Assembly (NCBI RefSeq): GCF_016342275.1
Contig: NZ_JAEIOT010000007.1
Span: 310,001 to 374,000, forward strand
Direction of reading: 5' to 3'
Source of the DNA: Corynebacterium marambiense
GTDB lineage: Bacteria; Actinomycetota; Actinomycetes; Mycobacteriales; Mycobacteriaceae
DNA length: 64,000 nucleotides
Part shown: one piece after another, positions 27,922 through 37,382 of the stretch
Layout of the letters: each line of letters opens with the position of its first letter
How positions within the stretch are numbered: the stretch's first letter is position 1
Program-made: the position numbers and the translations under genes
The notes under the pieces: generated by a model
The model's database searches: none
What the model saw: the letters and a program-made list of their open reading frames with translations, nothing else
What the model was told of the DNA's origin: nothing

Positions 27922-29631
27922 CTACACCTGCGGAAGCGGGATGATGTCCCGGACCGCATCCCGGGCAGCCGTGGCGCCCTCGGCGTCAAGTGCAGCCTTC
28001 GCTGCGCGGACACAGGTGTCCAGATCAACCTCGGCGAGCTGGGCGCCCACCGCCGCCAACGCCGTCGATGCCGCAGACAGGGAGTTAACTCCAAGGCCCG
28101 TCAACACGCACGCGAGCAGCGGGTCAGCTGCGGCCTCACCGCAGACACCGACCGGAGTCTCGGTCTTCCTGCCTTCATCGCACGTCATCTTGATGAGCCG
28201 GAGCACTGCGGGCTGCCACGGATCAGTGAGATAGGCGAGCTGCGGCGACATCCGGTCGGCCGCCATCGCGTACTGCGTCAGGTCGTTTGTCCCGATCGAA
28301 ACGAAGTCGAGGTGGGGCATGATCTTGTCGGCCATCAGCGCAGCTGCCGGGACCTCGATCATCGCTCCGGCAGTGAGACCACGCTCGGCACAGAGCCCGG
28401 CGAACCACTTCGCCTCTCGGGCGGTGGCAACCATCGGCGCCATGACCCAGGTAGGCGTTTCTTCGCCTCTTCCGAGGTCCTCAGCGGCCTTCGCGATAGC
28501 GTCGAGCTGCCGGATCAGCAGACCTTCGTTTGCCCTGGCGATACGCAGACCGCGGACACCGAGTGCCGGGTTCATCTCGTCGGCGAGGGTCGCGAAGGCG
28601 ACGGGCTTGTCAGATCCGGCATCCAATGAGCGAACAACCACCTTGGAATCAGGGAACGCCTCGAGGACCTTGGTATAGACCTTGGCTTGCTCCTCGACGG
28701 AAGGCTCGGACGTGGCCGACAGGAAGCACATCTCGGTGCGGAACAGGCCGATACCCTCGGCTTCCGTTTCAGCCGCGGTTGCAGCTGCCTTGCCGTCCTG
28801 GACATTGGCAAGCAGCTGAACGCGGTGTCCGTCACTCGTCTGCGCCGGGCCGCGCCACAATGCCACTTTCTCAGCGAGAGCCTTAGACTCGGCGACCTGC
28901 CTCTTGGCGTCTTCGGGATCAGCACCGATCTCAATGCTGCCTTCACCGCCATCAACAAGAACCATCTCGCCTGCGGCGATTTTGTTCACGTCTTCCCCGA
29001 CCGCGACGATGCACGGCACGTTGAGCTGCCGGGCGATGATGGCCGTGTGGCTCGTTGGTCCACCAAGCTCGGTGACGAGTGCCGTGAACTGGGTGGTGTC
29101 GAGTGCTGCGGTGTCCGCGGGGGAAAGATCATCGGCGAAAAGCACGACCTCCCCGTCGACCTCCGGGAGTCCGGGTTCGTCCTCGCCCCGAATCTCGGCG
29201 ATGGTCCGATCACGGATGTCCCTCAGATCGGTGACTCGCTCCGCCATGATTCCACCGGCTGCCTCGAACATTGAGATGAACTTGGTCGTCGCCGCAACCA
29301 CCGCATAGTCGGCGGGATGTCCGGCTGCGGTGTTCTTCTTCACCGCTTTGCGCCAGCCACGGTCTCGAACCAGACCTGCCGTGGCATTCAGAACCTCGCT
29401 GGCAGCTCCGACCGCGCGTTCCCCCCTGGCCGAAAGCCGTTCAGCAACCGTATCGGCAGCGGCCACGAAACGCTCGTACTCTGCGCCACGCTGCCCCTCG
29501 TCGACCTGGGCACCCGCCTGCGGTAGCTTCGGCCGCGGCTTGATCCACACCGCCTTCGCGTACCGGATCCCCGGAACAACCGCGGTTCCGTGAAGCACTG
29601 TGTCTTTCGTGTCCTGTGTCACATTATTCAT
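27922..29631 (-). CDS. ptsI: PTS enzyme I (phosphoenolpyruvate-protein phosphotransferase)
   Basis: Autophosphorylates from PEP and passes phosphate to HPr; 569 residues, full length. The phospho-acceptor H195 lies in ELGGPTSHTAIIARQL, and the C-terminal PEP-binding domain shows LFRTEMCFL, RSLDAGSDKP, GVRGLRIA and FVSIGTNDLTQYAMAADR. ATG at 29631. It is divergent from the intact fruK-like gene and ptsH. Having EI and HPr implies that at least one sugar-specific EII exists elsewhere in the genome, since none is found here. Confidence 0.97.
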   Translation of the reverse strand: MNNVTQDTKDTVLHGTAVVPGIRYAKAVWIKPRPKLPQAGAQVDEGQRGAEYERFVAAADTVAERLSARGERAVGAASEVLNATAGLVRDRGWRKAVKKNTAAGHPADYAVVAATTKFISMFEAAGGIMAERVTDLRDIRDRTIAEIRGEDEPGLPEVDGEVVLFADDLSPADTAALDTTQFTALVTELGGPTSHTAIIARQLNVPCIVAVGEDVNKIAAGEMVLVDGGEGSIEIGADPEDAKRQVAESKALAEKVALWRGPAQTSDGHRVQLLANVQDGKAAATAAETEAEGIGLFRTEMCFLSATSEPSVEEQAKVYTKVLEAFPDSKVVVRSLDAGSDKPVAFATLADEMNPALGVRGLRIARANEGLLIRQLDAIAKAAEDLGRGEETPTWVMAPMVATAREAKWFAGLCAERGLTAGAMIEVPAAALMADKIMPHLDFVSIGTNDLTQYAMAADRMSPQLAYLTDPWQPAVLRLIKMTCDEGRKTETPVGVCGEAAADPLLACVLTGLGVNSLSAASTALAAVGAQLAEVDLDTCVRAAKAALDAEGATAARDAVRDIIPLPQV

Positions 29632-30079
29632 ATTCCAGTTCCTGTCCTCACTATTGCTGCAGTGCTACCGAAGATACCACCGACAGAACCGGAACGTCAT
29701 GGGTTCCCACATATCCCACACAGGAACGGGAGAATTCGGACAGAAACACAGTATCAAGGGGTAGTTCCCCGCCCTTGGATTAGGTTTTCTTTCCCCTCCG
29801 CGACCTGCCGTCACCTGCAGCTGGTGGCAGCCGGACCGGCTGAGGGAACCGTATCCGGGGACATACCGAACTGAACCACTGCTCTCGACCGCACCATGGT
29901 CCCCGCCGCCTGCTACGGTTGTCGCAGCCTCAGCAGAGCACGCCGCGTCGCCCCACCCGGTGCAGACCGGACTCCGTGGGAGGTCCGGGAGGACCGGGGT
30001 CCACCTGCATCTTCCGAGGAGCCCTGCAATCCAGCTCGTGTATCCCTCTGCGCCACCGATCAAATCTGAGGACCTCCCC
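29632..30079. promoter_or_regulatory. ptsI/fruK divergent intergenic region
   Basis: 448 bp between divergent genes, the expected site of ptsI and fruK promoters. I see a GAGGA ribosome site for fruK at 30068-30072 but no unambiguous -10 or SugR operator. No convincing small gene is present. Confidence 0.35.
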
Positions 30080-31051
30080 TTGATTCTCACCCTGACCCCG
30101 AATCCGAGTATCGACCTCAGTCTGAGTCTTCCGACTCCGCTCCAGCCGGGCGGCGTACAACGCCTCACCTCCGTCACCCAATCACCCGGAGGAAAAGGGA
30201 TCAACGTCGCACACGCCTGTCATTCCGCCGGAGTCGACACACTCGCATTGTTCCCCGCCCCGGCACAGGGGACGTTCGTCCGGCTCATGTCGGAGACCGG
30301 AGTCCCCTACCGGATCATTCCGGGTGGTGTCTCAGTCCGAACGAACACGACGGTAACAGAACCGGACGGGACGACGACAAAACTCAACGGCCCCGGTAAC
30401 CCACTCTCCCCCAAAGCTGTCAAGGCTGTTGAGGAGGCACTCATCATCGCCGCTGGCGCAGCGGAATGGGTTGTGCTGAGCGGCTCCCTCCCGCCGGGTG
30501 CGCCGCATGGTTGGTACCAGGATCTACTGGGCCTGGTCCGCGACACCTTCCCCGACATCCCAGTGGCGGTAGACACGTCGGACGGCCCCCTCCTCGAGTT
30601 GGCCGACCGGGTCCGCGGTGGAGCACCCGCTCCGACGCTAGTCAAGCCCAACGGACACGAGCTCGGACAGATCACCGGGATCGACGGATCAGTGATCGAG
30701 AACTCGGCACTCGACGGTGATTTCGCTCCCGCGGTCGACGGTGCACGGCAGATTCTCCGGTACGGGGTGCAGCGGGTCCTGGTGACGCTGGGTGCCGCCG
30801 GTGCCGCTCTGGTGACCCCCGAAGGAGCCTGGACGGCCCCGGCACATCCGATTCGTCCGGTCTCGACAGTGGGCGCCGGTGACTGCACCCTGGCGGGCTA
30901 TCTCATGGCCGATGTGCGGGGCGCCGTACCGGCGGTCGCGCTCGCGGAAGCGGTGGCCCTGGGGGCCGCAGCGGCGAGCCTGCCGGGCACATCGATCCCG
31001 CGTCCCGGGATGGTCATCCCGGATGCAGGTCTCGTCCGTAAATTCCAGTAA
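30080..31051 (+). CDS. fruK: 1-phosphofructokinase (PfkB family)
   Basis: Phosphorylates fructose 1-phosphate to fructose 1,6-bisphosphate; 323 residues. Intact PfkB motifs: LTPNPSIDLSL at the N terminus, SPGGKGINVAHA (substrate loop), VDTSDGPL, KPNGHELGQ, and the catalytic STVGAGDCTLAGYL. It starts with TTG at 30080, GAGGA 7 nt upstream; the open frame extends to 29960 but without a ribosome site. In C. glutamicum the next gene is the fructose EII ptsF; here ptsH follows after 288 bp. Tagatose-6-phosphate kinase activity is the main alternative. Confidence 0.88.
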   Translation: MILTLTPNPSIDLSLSLPTPLQPGGVQRLTSVTQSPGGKGINVAHACHSAGVDTLALFPAPAQGTFVRLMSETGVPYRIIPGGVSVRTNTTVTEPDGTTTKLNGPGNPLSPKAVKAVEEALIIAAGAAEWVVLSGSLPPGAPHGWYQDLLGLVRDTFPDIPVAVDTSDGPLLELADRVRGGAPAPTLVKPNGHELGQITGIDGSVIENSALDGDFAPAVDGARQILRYGVQRVLVTLGAAGAALVTPEGAWTAPAHPIRPVSTVGAGDCTLAGYLMADVRGAVPAVALAEAVALGAAAASLPGTSIPRPGMVIPDAGLVRKFQ

Positions 31052-31339
31052 CGGGTCAGCACAACCGGACCTGAAGCGGACATGCAGCGGGTCCGTGTCG
31101 TCGCCAGAGTTGTGAAATTCACCCTGAACTGCAAGAACAAGGAACCCTGATGTGGTCTGGGCAACCTTTCCAACCTCCTTGTGGCGCATGTCGCGGGATA
31201 GTGCGTAGAGTTGTAACCGGTACCTCACCGCCTGCCCCACAGGATCGACCCCCGTGCTCCAGTGGGCGGCAGAGGTTCGTAAACAGCTAAGGAACCACTT
31301 CGCCCATGCCTCACGCATGAGGTAAGAAAGGACTGCCAC

Positions 31340-31609
31340 ATGGCTTCCAAGACCGTTACCGTCGGCTCTTCCGTCGGACTCCACGCCCGACCTGCAACCA
31401 TCGTCGCTGAAGCAGCTGCCGAGTACGATGAGGATATCTTCCTCTCTCTCGAAGGTGAGGACGCGGACGAAGACCCCACTGACGCCGCATCGTCGATGAT
31501 GATCATGGCCATGGGCGCCAACTCCGGAGACCGCGTCACCGTGACTTCCGAGAACGCGGAAGCTGTTGAGAAGATCGCCGCGCTGATCGAGAAGGACCTC
31601 GACGCCTGA
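31340..31609 (+). CDS. ptsH: Phosphocarrier protein HPr
   Basis: Carries phosphate from enzyme I to sugar-specific EII proteins; 89 residues. The active H15 lies in SSVGLHARPAT. The Ser region (DAASSMMIMAMGA) corresponds to the regulatory site of Firmicutes HPr, whose control is not expected here. ATG at 31340. It is preceded by 288 bp that hold its promoter region and no ptsF remnant that I can read. A perfect long terminator follows. Confidence 0.96.
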   Translation: MASKTVTVGSSVGLHARPATIVAEAAAEYDEDIFLSLEGEDADEDPTDAASSMMIMAMGANSGDRVTVTSENAEAVEKIAALIEKDLDA

Positions 31610-31646
31610 TTCCCACCCGTGCGGCCGGGGCGTTCCCCGCACCGGT

Positions 31647-31704
31647 CTCGCACAAGAAAAGCCTCGGTACCGCAGTCGCAGTACCGAGGCTTTTCTTGTG
31701 CGAG
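31647..31704. terminator. Strong bidirectional terminator between ptsH and nucleobase permease
   Basis: A perfect 24-bp inverted repeat (31647-31670 with 31681-31704) with a 10-nt loop. The stem includes AAGAAAA on one arm and TTTTCTT on the other, giving a U-rich end in both directions. It separates two convergent genes. Confidence 0.95.
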
Positions 31705-31729
31705 GGAAGGCGTCATCACCGACCAGAGA

Positions 31730-33007
31730 TCAGAGGAACTGGCCTTCGCCGATATACCGGTAGAGGCGGTTGAGGATCGGGTAGACGATGATGATACCTG
31801 CAGAACCCCAGGCGATTCCCTGGAGCTCGAGGCCGAACACGGTGAGCGTGAGATTACCGATTCCCGCGATCATCGCGACTGCAGCGGCCATCAGGTTAAC
31901 CGGGCTGCTGAAGTCAACCCGGTTATCCTGCCAGATCCGAACGCCCAACATCCCGATAAGTCCGTAGAGCACGATGGTGGCTCCGCCCATAACTCCACCG
32001 GGAACGGTGTTGATCAGAGCCCCGAACTTGGGAACGAAGGCCAGCGCCACCGCTGTACCCGCAGCCACCCAGTAGGCAGCCGTGGAATAGACGCGCGTCG
32101 CGGCCATCACGCCGATGTTCTCGGCGTAGGTCGTCGTTCCGGAACCACCGAATCCCCCGGCCAGCGTCGTCGCCAAACCGTCCGCGATGAGCGCATCGCC
32201 CGCGACATTATCGAGATCCCGGCCGGTCATGGCAGATACCGCCTTGACGTGCCCCACGTTCTCCGCGATGAGCACGATGACGACCGGTAGGGTGACCAGC
32301 ACAGCGGATACCTGGAACGATGGCGTGTGGAACGTCGGGAAGCCAATCCAGTCTGCTGCGGAGACCGCTTCCGTCGCGCCTTCACGGAGTTGCCCGGTCA
32401 CGGCGGCGAACACCCAACCGACGATGACACCAGTGAGGATCCCCAGCCTGGCGATCATTCCCCGCCCGGCCACCGAACAGAGCAGAATCACCGCGAGGGT
32501 CACGGCCGCCACCCCAGGCTGCGCGGCGAAGTCCGAGGCCGCTACGGGAGCGAGATTCAACCCGATGAGAGCCACGATCGCGCCGGTGACGGCGGGCGGC
32601 ATCACGGCGTCCAGAACCCGCTTCCCAGCGAGTTTAACGACCGTTCCGACCCCGACCAGCACAAGACCCGCGACGACGATGCCACCGAGCTGGACCGCGA
32701 TCCCCTCCCCCTGCGTCGCGATGAGGGGGGCTATGAACGCGAAGGAGCTACCCAGGTAGCTGGGGAGCCGGTTCCGCGTGATCACCAGGAACAGCATCGT
32801 TCCGAGACCCGAGAACAACAAGGTCGTGTTGACCGGGAATCCAGTCAGGGTGGGAACCAGCAGGGTCGCGCCAAACATCGCAATGACATGCTGCATACCG
32901 ATGCCGATGGTACGCGGCCAGCTTAACCGTTCCTCAGGGTTGACAACCGCACCGGGACTGATCTTCTTGCCGTCGCCGTGGACGGTCCATCCGCATATTT
33001 GGCTCAC
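31730..33007 (-). CDS. uraA: Uracil/xanthine-type nucleobase permease (NCS2)
   Basis: Proton-coupled nucleobase importer in the cytoplasmic membrane, 425 residues with about 12-14 hydrophobic segments. Family features are the N-terminal RTIGIGMQHVIAMFGATLLVP, the central AENVGHVKAVSAMTGRDL and GGFGGSGTTTYAENIGVMAATRV, which point to uracil more than purine substrates. GTG start at 33007. Upstream the amidase gene runs in the same direction with a 97-bp gap. Purine specificity cannot be excluded. Confidence 0.88.
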   Translation of the reverse strand: MSQICGWTVHGDGKKISPGAVVNPEERLSWPRTIGIGMQHVIAMFGATLLVPTLTGFPVNTTLLFSGLGTMLFLVITRNRLPSYLGSSFAFIAPLIATQGEGIAVQLGGIVVAGLVLVGVGTVVKLAGKRVLDAVMPPAVTGAIVALIGLNLAPVAASDFAAQPGVAAVTLAVILLCSVAGRGMIARLGILTGVIVGWVFAAVTGQLREGATEAVSAADWIGFPTFHTPSFQVSAVLVTLPVVIVLIAENVGHVKAVSAMTGRDLDNVAGDALIADGLATTLAGGFGGSGTTTYAENIGVMAATRVYSTAAYWVAAGTAVALAFVPKFGALINTVPGGVMGGATIVLYGLIGMLGVRIWQDNRVDFSSPVNLMAAAVAMIAGIGNLTLTVFGLELQGIAWGSAGIIIVYPILNRLYRYIGEGQFL

Positions 33008-33104
33008 AACGTGCCATTATTCGCCGGAGAGTGTCCGTTAGGCAATCTGACCACCGTCGAACGCCATTAAGTGTGTCCTCAGGATGGGATGACTGTCCCG
33101 AGGG

Positions 33105-34682
33105 TTACCCGTCAAACGGCCGCGCCGCCTCGATGCGTCGTGTGATCTCGAGCAGCGCCGCTGTATCGGTGTCCGCGGTGTCGATGGTCACCGCATACTT
33201 GCCGAACACGTCCACAGCGAGATTCTGGGTCACCGGAATCAGCGGAACAGTGGCCCGGGCTGCGCCCCCTGCGGTGAGCTCCAGCAGTCCTTCGGACCTG
33301 CCGACAAGCGCCACGCCGCCCTGCTCCGTCATCAGGCCATGGATCTTCTCGACGAGCTGGCGGCCGCGGTCGAGGACCTCATTCGACTCCTCGAAACTCA
33401 TCTGGGACGTCAGTCCCTGTTCGATCAAGGTGATTCCGTAGGGTGCCGCCTCCGGGTGCTGCCGGTAGTACTCGACGAGGTCGTGGAGATTTTCGAGGCG
33501 CCCGGAGGGGTTTCCGGAGAAGTAGGTTTCCATGGACGGGCCGACGCCGGCCACTAGAGCGTCGATGAACGGGAGATTCTTCAGTTCCTCGATGGTCTGC
33601 TGGAGCTCGGTACTGGGTTCCACGACGGTGATGTGGGCACGGTCGAGCGCCTTCACGAGTACCGGATCGAGTCCCATGCCGATGACGGTGAGCTCGGCGC
33701 CCGTCGCTTTCGCCGGGTTGATACCGCAGGCGGCCCGGAAACCGAGGGCTAGGTCGGCTGCACTCCGCCCGAACACCCCAGGCGAATCGACGCGATCGTC
33801 GATCGGGACGATGCCGCGGATGTCACACTCACCGTAGCCGGCCTTCGCCCCGTAGACCCCCGCGACCATGGCCGGCGAGATGACCGACCCCTGGGTCTCG
33901 GTTCCGAAGGTTAGGTCCGCGTAGTCGAGGGCGATGGCGGTGGCCGATCCCGTCGAACTGCCGGAGGGATCCCGGTTCAGTGGGTCCCGCGCATCGAGGG
34001 TCTGCCCGCCGACAGCACTGAATCCGTTGGGCCCTTCGAGGGTGAGGAAGTTGGCTAATTCGCTGAGATTGGTCCGGCCCGCGACAATGGCTCCGGCTGC
34101 GCGAAGTTGCTCGACGAGCGGCGAGTCCGCATCCGCCACCGCGGAATTCAGTGCCCTCGATCCCGAATCATTCGGCAGCCCTGCAACCGCAATGTTTCCT
34201 TTGACGAGGACCACCGCACCACGGAGGGGATGATCCTCGCTGGGACCGACTCCGCGGGCATCGAGCTCCGCTGCCTTCTCCACGGCCGTCGGATCCAGCT
34301 GCAGAACAGAGCGGTAATAGCTGTTCGATTCCCTCATGTTCGCCACGTAGTAGGCCAGCGACTCGGTGTTCGTCACGCCGAGATCCCGCCGCGCCTGCGC
34401 CCGTCCGGCGAGATCCCGCCCCTCGAAAGCGAGGGAAATCTGGTGGTGCCGCTCCGGACTCAGGTCCGCGAGGATGCTGTCGTACGGTGCGTAGTCGATC
34501 TCCGTCTGGCCTGTGTAGGAGTTCACCTCCTCATCGAGGGTGAAATCACCGTCGAGGCGCCGCTGGAGGGAACCATCCCGGCTGCTGAGGTTGTTGTAAG
34601 TGATGACACCGGCGACGGTGATGACGCCGATCGCGATGATCGAGGTGACGACTCTGGTTATCGTGCGCATGATCCGGCTCAT
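33105..34682 (-). CDS. Membrane-anchored amidase-signature protein
   Basis: Amidase signature family hydrolase, about 525 residues. One N-terminal membrane anchor (VVTSIIAIGVITVAGVITY), no lipobox, then an extracytoplasmic amidase domain with the Ser-cisSer-Lys triad: Lys in VVLVKGNIAV, cis-Ser in RDPSGSSTGSATAIA, nucleophile Ser in FGTETQGSVISPA. The start is uncertain: ATG at 34682 or 34670 (both put the anchor at the N terminus); the frame is open to 34760. Such exported amidases may act on peptides or fatty amides; the substrate is not predictable. Confidence 0.82.
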   Translation of the reverse strand: MSRIMRTITRVVTSIIAIGVITVAGVITYNNLSSRDGSLQRRLDGDFTLDEEVNSYTGQTEIDYAPYDSILADLSPERHHQISLAFEGRDLAGRAQARRDLGVTNTESLAYYVANMRESNSYYRSVLQLDPTAVEKAAELDARGVGPSEDHPLRGAVVLVKGNIAVAGLPNDSGSRALNSAVADADSPLVEQLRAAGAIVAGRTNLSELANFLTLEGPNGFSAVGGQTLDARDPLNRDPSGSSTGSATAIALDYADLTFGTETQGSVISPAMVAGVYGAKAGYGECDIRGIVPIDDRVDSPGVFGRSAADLALGFRAACGINPAKATGAELTVIGMGLDPVLVKALDRAHITVVEPSTELQQTIEELKNLPFIDALVAGVGPSMETYFSGNPSGRLENLHDLVEYYRQHPEAAPYGITLIEQGLTSQMSFEESNEVLDRGRQLVEKIHGLMTEQGGVALVGRSEGLLELTAGGAARATVPLIPVTQNLAVDVFGKYAVTIDTADTDTAALLEITRRIEAARPFDG

Positions 34683-34837
34683 TTCTCGTGGACGGGTGAT
34701 TGGTGCTGCATGGTTGGGAGATGGCCGGAGCACGGCTTGCGGCCGTCCTCCGGTCTCCACACCTCACACATTGTTTCTACTCGGACGGACGGGACACCGT
34801 GGGTAGTTCAGTGTGTCGCAGGTCGGTGCAGAGCGTG

Positions 34838-36421
34838 TCAGTGTCCGGTGGTGTCCCCGGGGACCGTGAACTCGGCGAGTTCGGCGGCCACCGACTGCGG
34901 GAGCCGGACGTCCACGATCGTGCCCGTTTCGCCGTAGGTCTCCGACAGTACGGTCCCCTGCTCATGCAGCCTCGCGACAATGTCTCCACGACTGAAGGGG
35001 ACATCGAGGTGGACATGGGCGTCGAGCGAGTTCAGGAACGCCTCGACCCGTTGCTCCAATTCAGGGATGCCCTCCCCCGTCAATGCCGAGACGAAGACAA
35101 TGTCATCGATGGCATGGCGGAGTTCCGCTAGGACTAGAGGATCTGCGGCATCGATCTTATTGACGACGATGAGTTCCGGAGGCGCGGATACATCGAGTTC
35201 GCGGACGATGTCGGTGATCACCCCGTTGACTGCCTCGATCTGCTTCAGCGGGAACGGATCCGAACCGTCCACGACGTGCAGCACAAGATCTGCCTCCACG
35301 ACTTCCTCGAGGGTGGAACGGAATGCCTCGACGAGCTGCGTCGGTAGGTGCCTGACGAATCCGACGGTGTCGGTGAACACGACTGCCCGACCATCAGCGA
35401 GTTCAGCTCGCCGAGTCGTCGGATCGAGTGTCGCGAACAGTGCGTCCTCGACGAGGACCCCAGCGCCGGTCATCGCGTTGATCAGTGAGGATTTACCGGC
35501 GTTGGTGTAGCCTGCGATCGCGATCTGAGGAATGGTCGAGCTCCGACGTTTCGACCTCTTGATGTCCCGCGAGGTCTTCATCCCCGACAGCTCCCGGCGT
35601 AACTTCGCCATGTCCTGACGTAGTCGTCGGCGGTCTGCCTCGATCTTCGTCTCACCCGGACCACGCAGTCCGACGCCGCCGTTGGACCCGGCACGCCCGC
35701 CTGCCTGGCGGGACAGCGCCGAACCCCAGCCACGAACCCGGGTTATCAGGTATTCCATCTGGGCCAGAGAGACCTGTGCCTTACCCTCCTTCGACTTCGC
35801 GTGCTGGGCGAAGATATCGAGGATGAGCATCGTCCGGTCGATGACCTTGACGTCGAGGGCCTTCTCGAGCGCAATGAGCTGACCCGAGGAAAGCTCGCCG
35901 TCGCACACCACGGTGTCCGCACCGGTCGCGGTCACGATCTCCTTGAGTTCCCGGACCTTCCCCGAGCCGATATACGTTCCGGCGTCCGGGCGGTCCCGCT
36001 TCTGGTAGATCATCTCGACTACTTCAGAGCCCGCGGTCTCGGCGAGTGCCTTCAGCTCCGCCATCGTCGCCTCGATCTCCGCGGTCGTTCCCTCCATCCA
36101 GACACCGACGAGGACGACACGCTCGAGTCGCAGCTTCCGGTATTCGACGTCGTAGCCGTCGGACTGTTCGGTGGTGTGGGTATTCGCGCCACGGGTGAGT
36201 CGGCGGAGGCTGGTTCGGGCCTCGAGGTCGAGTTCGCCGGTGGTCGGATCATGCTTCGGAGCACCTACATCCTTGCTCGATGTGGCGTCACCGACGGTCT
36301 CAAGCTGGGCGTCGGGCGCGGACTGATTCCTTGGATGGTCGACCGGATTTCCGGGGGCGTAGCCCGCGACATGATCCTCGAAGGCGGCTGCGAGCAGGTC
36401 ATCGTTGTTTCTCTGAGTCAT
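34838..36421 (-). CDS. hflX: GTPase HflX
   Basis: Ribosome-associated GTPase that splits stalled ribosomes during stress; 527 residues. HflX N-terminal domain (DAGTYIGSGKVRELKEIV, DTVVCDGELSSGQLIALEKAL), glycine-rich linker (GGRAGSNGGVGLRGPGETKIEADRR), G1 GYTNAGKSS, G3 DTVGFVRHLP, G4 NKID. The first 100 residues are an acidic, poorly conserved extension. ATG at 36421; the frame is open to 36514 but overlaps the divergent promoter region. Its partner on the other strand is the Cys-tailed protein at 36566. Confidence 0.94.
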   Translation of the reverse strand: MTQRNNDDLLAAAFEDHVAGYAPGNPVDHPRNQSAPDAQLETVGDATSSKDVGAPKHDPTTGELDLEARTSLRRLTRGANTHTTEQSDGYDVEYRKLRLERVVLVGVWMEGTTAEIEATMAELKALAETAGSEVVEMIYQKRDRPDAGTYIGSGKVRELKEIVTATGADTVVCDGELSSGQLIALEKALDVKVIDRTMLILDIFAQHAKSKEGKAQVSLAQMEYLITRVRGWGSALSRQAGGRAGSNGGVGLRGPGETKIEADRRRLRQDMAKLRRELSGMKTSRDIKRSKRRSSTIPQIAIAGYTNAGKSSLINAMTGAGVLVEDALFATLDPTTRRAELADGRAVVFTDTVGFVRHLPTQLVEAFRSTLEEVVEADLVLHVVDGSDPFPLKQIEAVNGVITDIVRELDVSAPPELIVVNKIDAADPLVLAELRHAIDDIVFVSALTGEGIPELEQRVEAFLNSLDAHVHLDVPFSRGDIVARLHEQGTVLSETYGETGTIVDVRLPQSVAAELAEFTVPGDTTGH

Positions 36422-36552
36422 TGCCGTCCATTGTGGCACAAACCCACCGGACTGGGGCCGGAGTTGATCCAGCGGCGTCTGATCACGCGGTCGCATCACC
36501 CCGGCCCCTGGCATCCCAGGTGCCCGAAGCAGCTTCCCCGAACATCACCACC

Positions 36553-36558
36553 TAGAAT
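36553..36558 (+). promoter_or_regulatory. -10 element (TAGAAT), leaderless candidate
   Basis: TAGAAT ends 7 nt before the ATG at 36566; no ribosome site is present. Confidence 0.55.
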
Positions 36559-36565
36559 CGGTGGC

Positions 36566-37312
36566 ATGAGTGAAGATCTCGCAAGCATCGGCCTCCAGTA
36601 CGACCGGTGGCAGGACGCCGTGGAAGCTGCCATCGCCTCCGGACAGCTGTCCGTGACCGGGGAGGTCAGGGGTGGTCAGTTGATCCAGTTCACGGACCCA
36701 TCGGGCGCGTGCATAAACATCCTCGCGGTGGAGCCGTTCGCCACCTGGGCCGGGTTTGAGTCGACCACAGATGCTCTCGGACACGTCACCATGCTCACCG
36801 ATGTGCTGGCGTTCTGTGATGTCGTGACCGGAGACGGTGAGCAGGTCGCCTCCGTCACCGCGAATCTCGCACAGGGACCGTTGCTCGTCGACGAGAACGC
36901 CCAGCAGTGGCAACAGCTCGCAATCACCGCCCTGGCGGTGGACACCATGGTGTATCCCTCCGCCGACGACTTCACGACACAGAAGGGTGGCGAAATCGGG
37001 ATGCTGGTGAGTCACGGAGCCGCGGTGGTTCTCGCGGGGGACGGATCGCGGGCTCCCGATGCGGGAGCGACTCTCACAGCAGAGGTGCGCTCCGCCGAAT
37101 ACCGGACCACGGCACTCTCCGGACAACGCTTCATCCACTGTGACATCGAGGCGCCGTTCCCGATGGACCTCTGTCTTCCGGATTCGCCGGAGTTACCTGC
37201 CCCTGGTTCCGTGGTCGCCGGTACCGTTATGCTCACCGCCGCGGTCAAGATGCCCGCCGGTTGTGGCTCCGGCAGTGGTGGCTGCGGTTGCGGCTCCGGC
37301 GGTTGCTCTTAA
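36566..37312 (+). CDS. Conserved hypothetical protein with Gly/Ser/Cys-rich tail
   Basis: A 248-residue protein that I do not recognise by family. The N-terminal 225 residues look globular and soluble (beta-rich; LIQFTDPSGACINILAVEPFATWAGF). The last 17 residues are a striking low-complexity tail with five cysteines (CGSGSGGCGCGSGGCS), reminiscent of metal-binding or disulfide-rich tails. No signal peptide. ATG at 36566 directly after a -10 element. It is divergent from hflX and followed by a two-span membrane protein. Function unknown; metal storage or a membrane-associated clip are guesses only. Confidence 0.75.
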   Translation: MSEDLASIGLQYDRWQDAVEAAIASGQLSVTGEVRGGQLIQFTDPSGACINILAVEPFATWAGFESTTDALGHVTMLTDVLAFCDVVTGDGEQVASVTANLAQGPLLVDENAQQWQQLAITALAVDTMVYPSADDFTTQKGGEIGMLVSHGAAVVLAGDGSRAPDAGATLTAEVRSAEYRTTALSGQRFIHCDIEAPFPMDLCLPDSPELPAPGSVVAGTVMLTAAVKMPAGCGSGSGGCGCGSGGCS

Positions 37313-37382
37313 CCCCGGCTCCCGGATGACTGACGGGGCGGTTCCACCGTCACCTTCCTGAACAGTGAGGATGTGAGCGATC

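Noticed and set aside
29770..29790. TTAGGTTTTC resembling a DtxR box
   Set aside because: Only the left half fits the 19-bp consensus; too weak to report.
31052..31339. Possible ptsF remnant between fruK and ptsH
   Set aside because: I read the 288 bp in all frames and found no EII-like segment; it looks like an ordinary promoter region.
30689..31642. 317-codon minus-strand frame crossing the end of fruK and all of ptsH
   Set aside because: Antisense to two firm genes.
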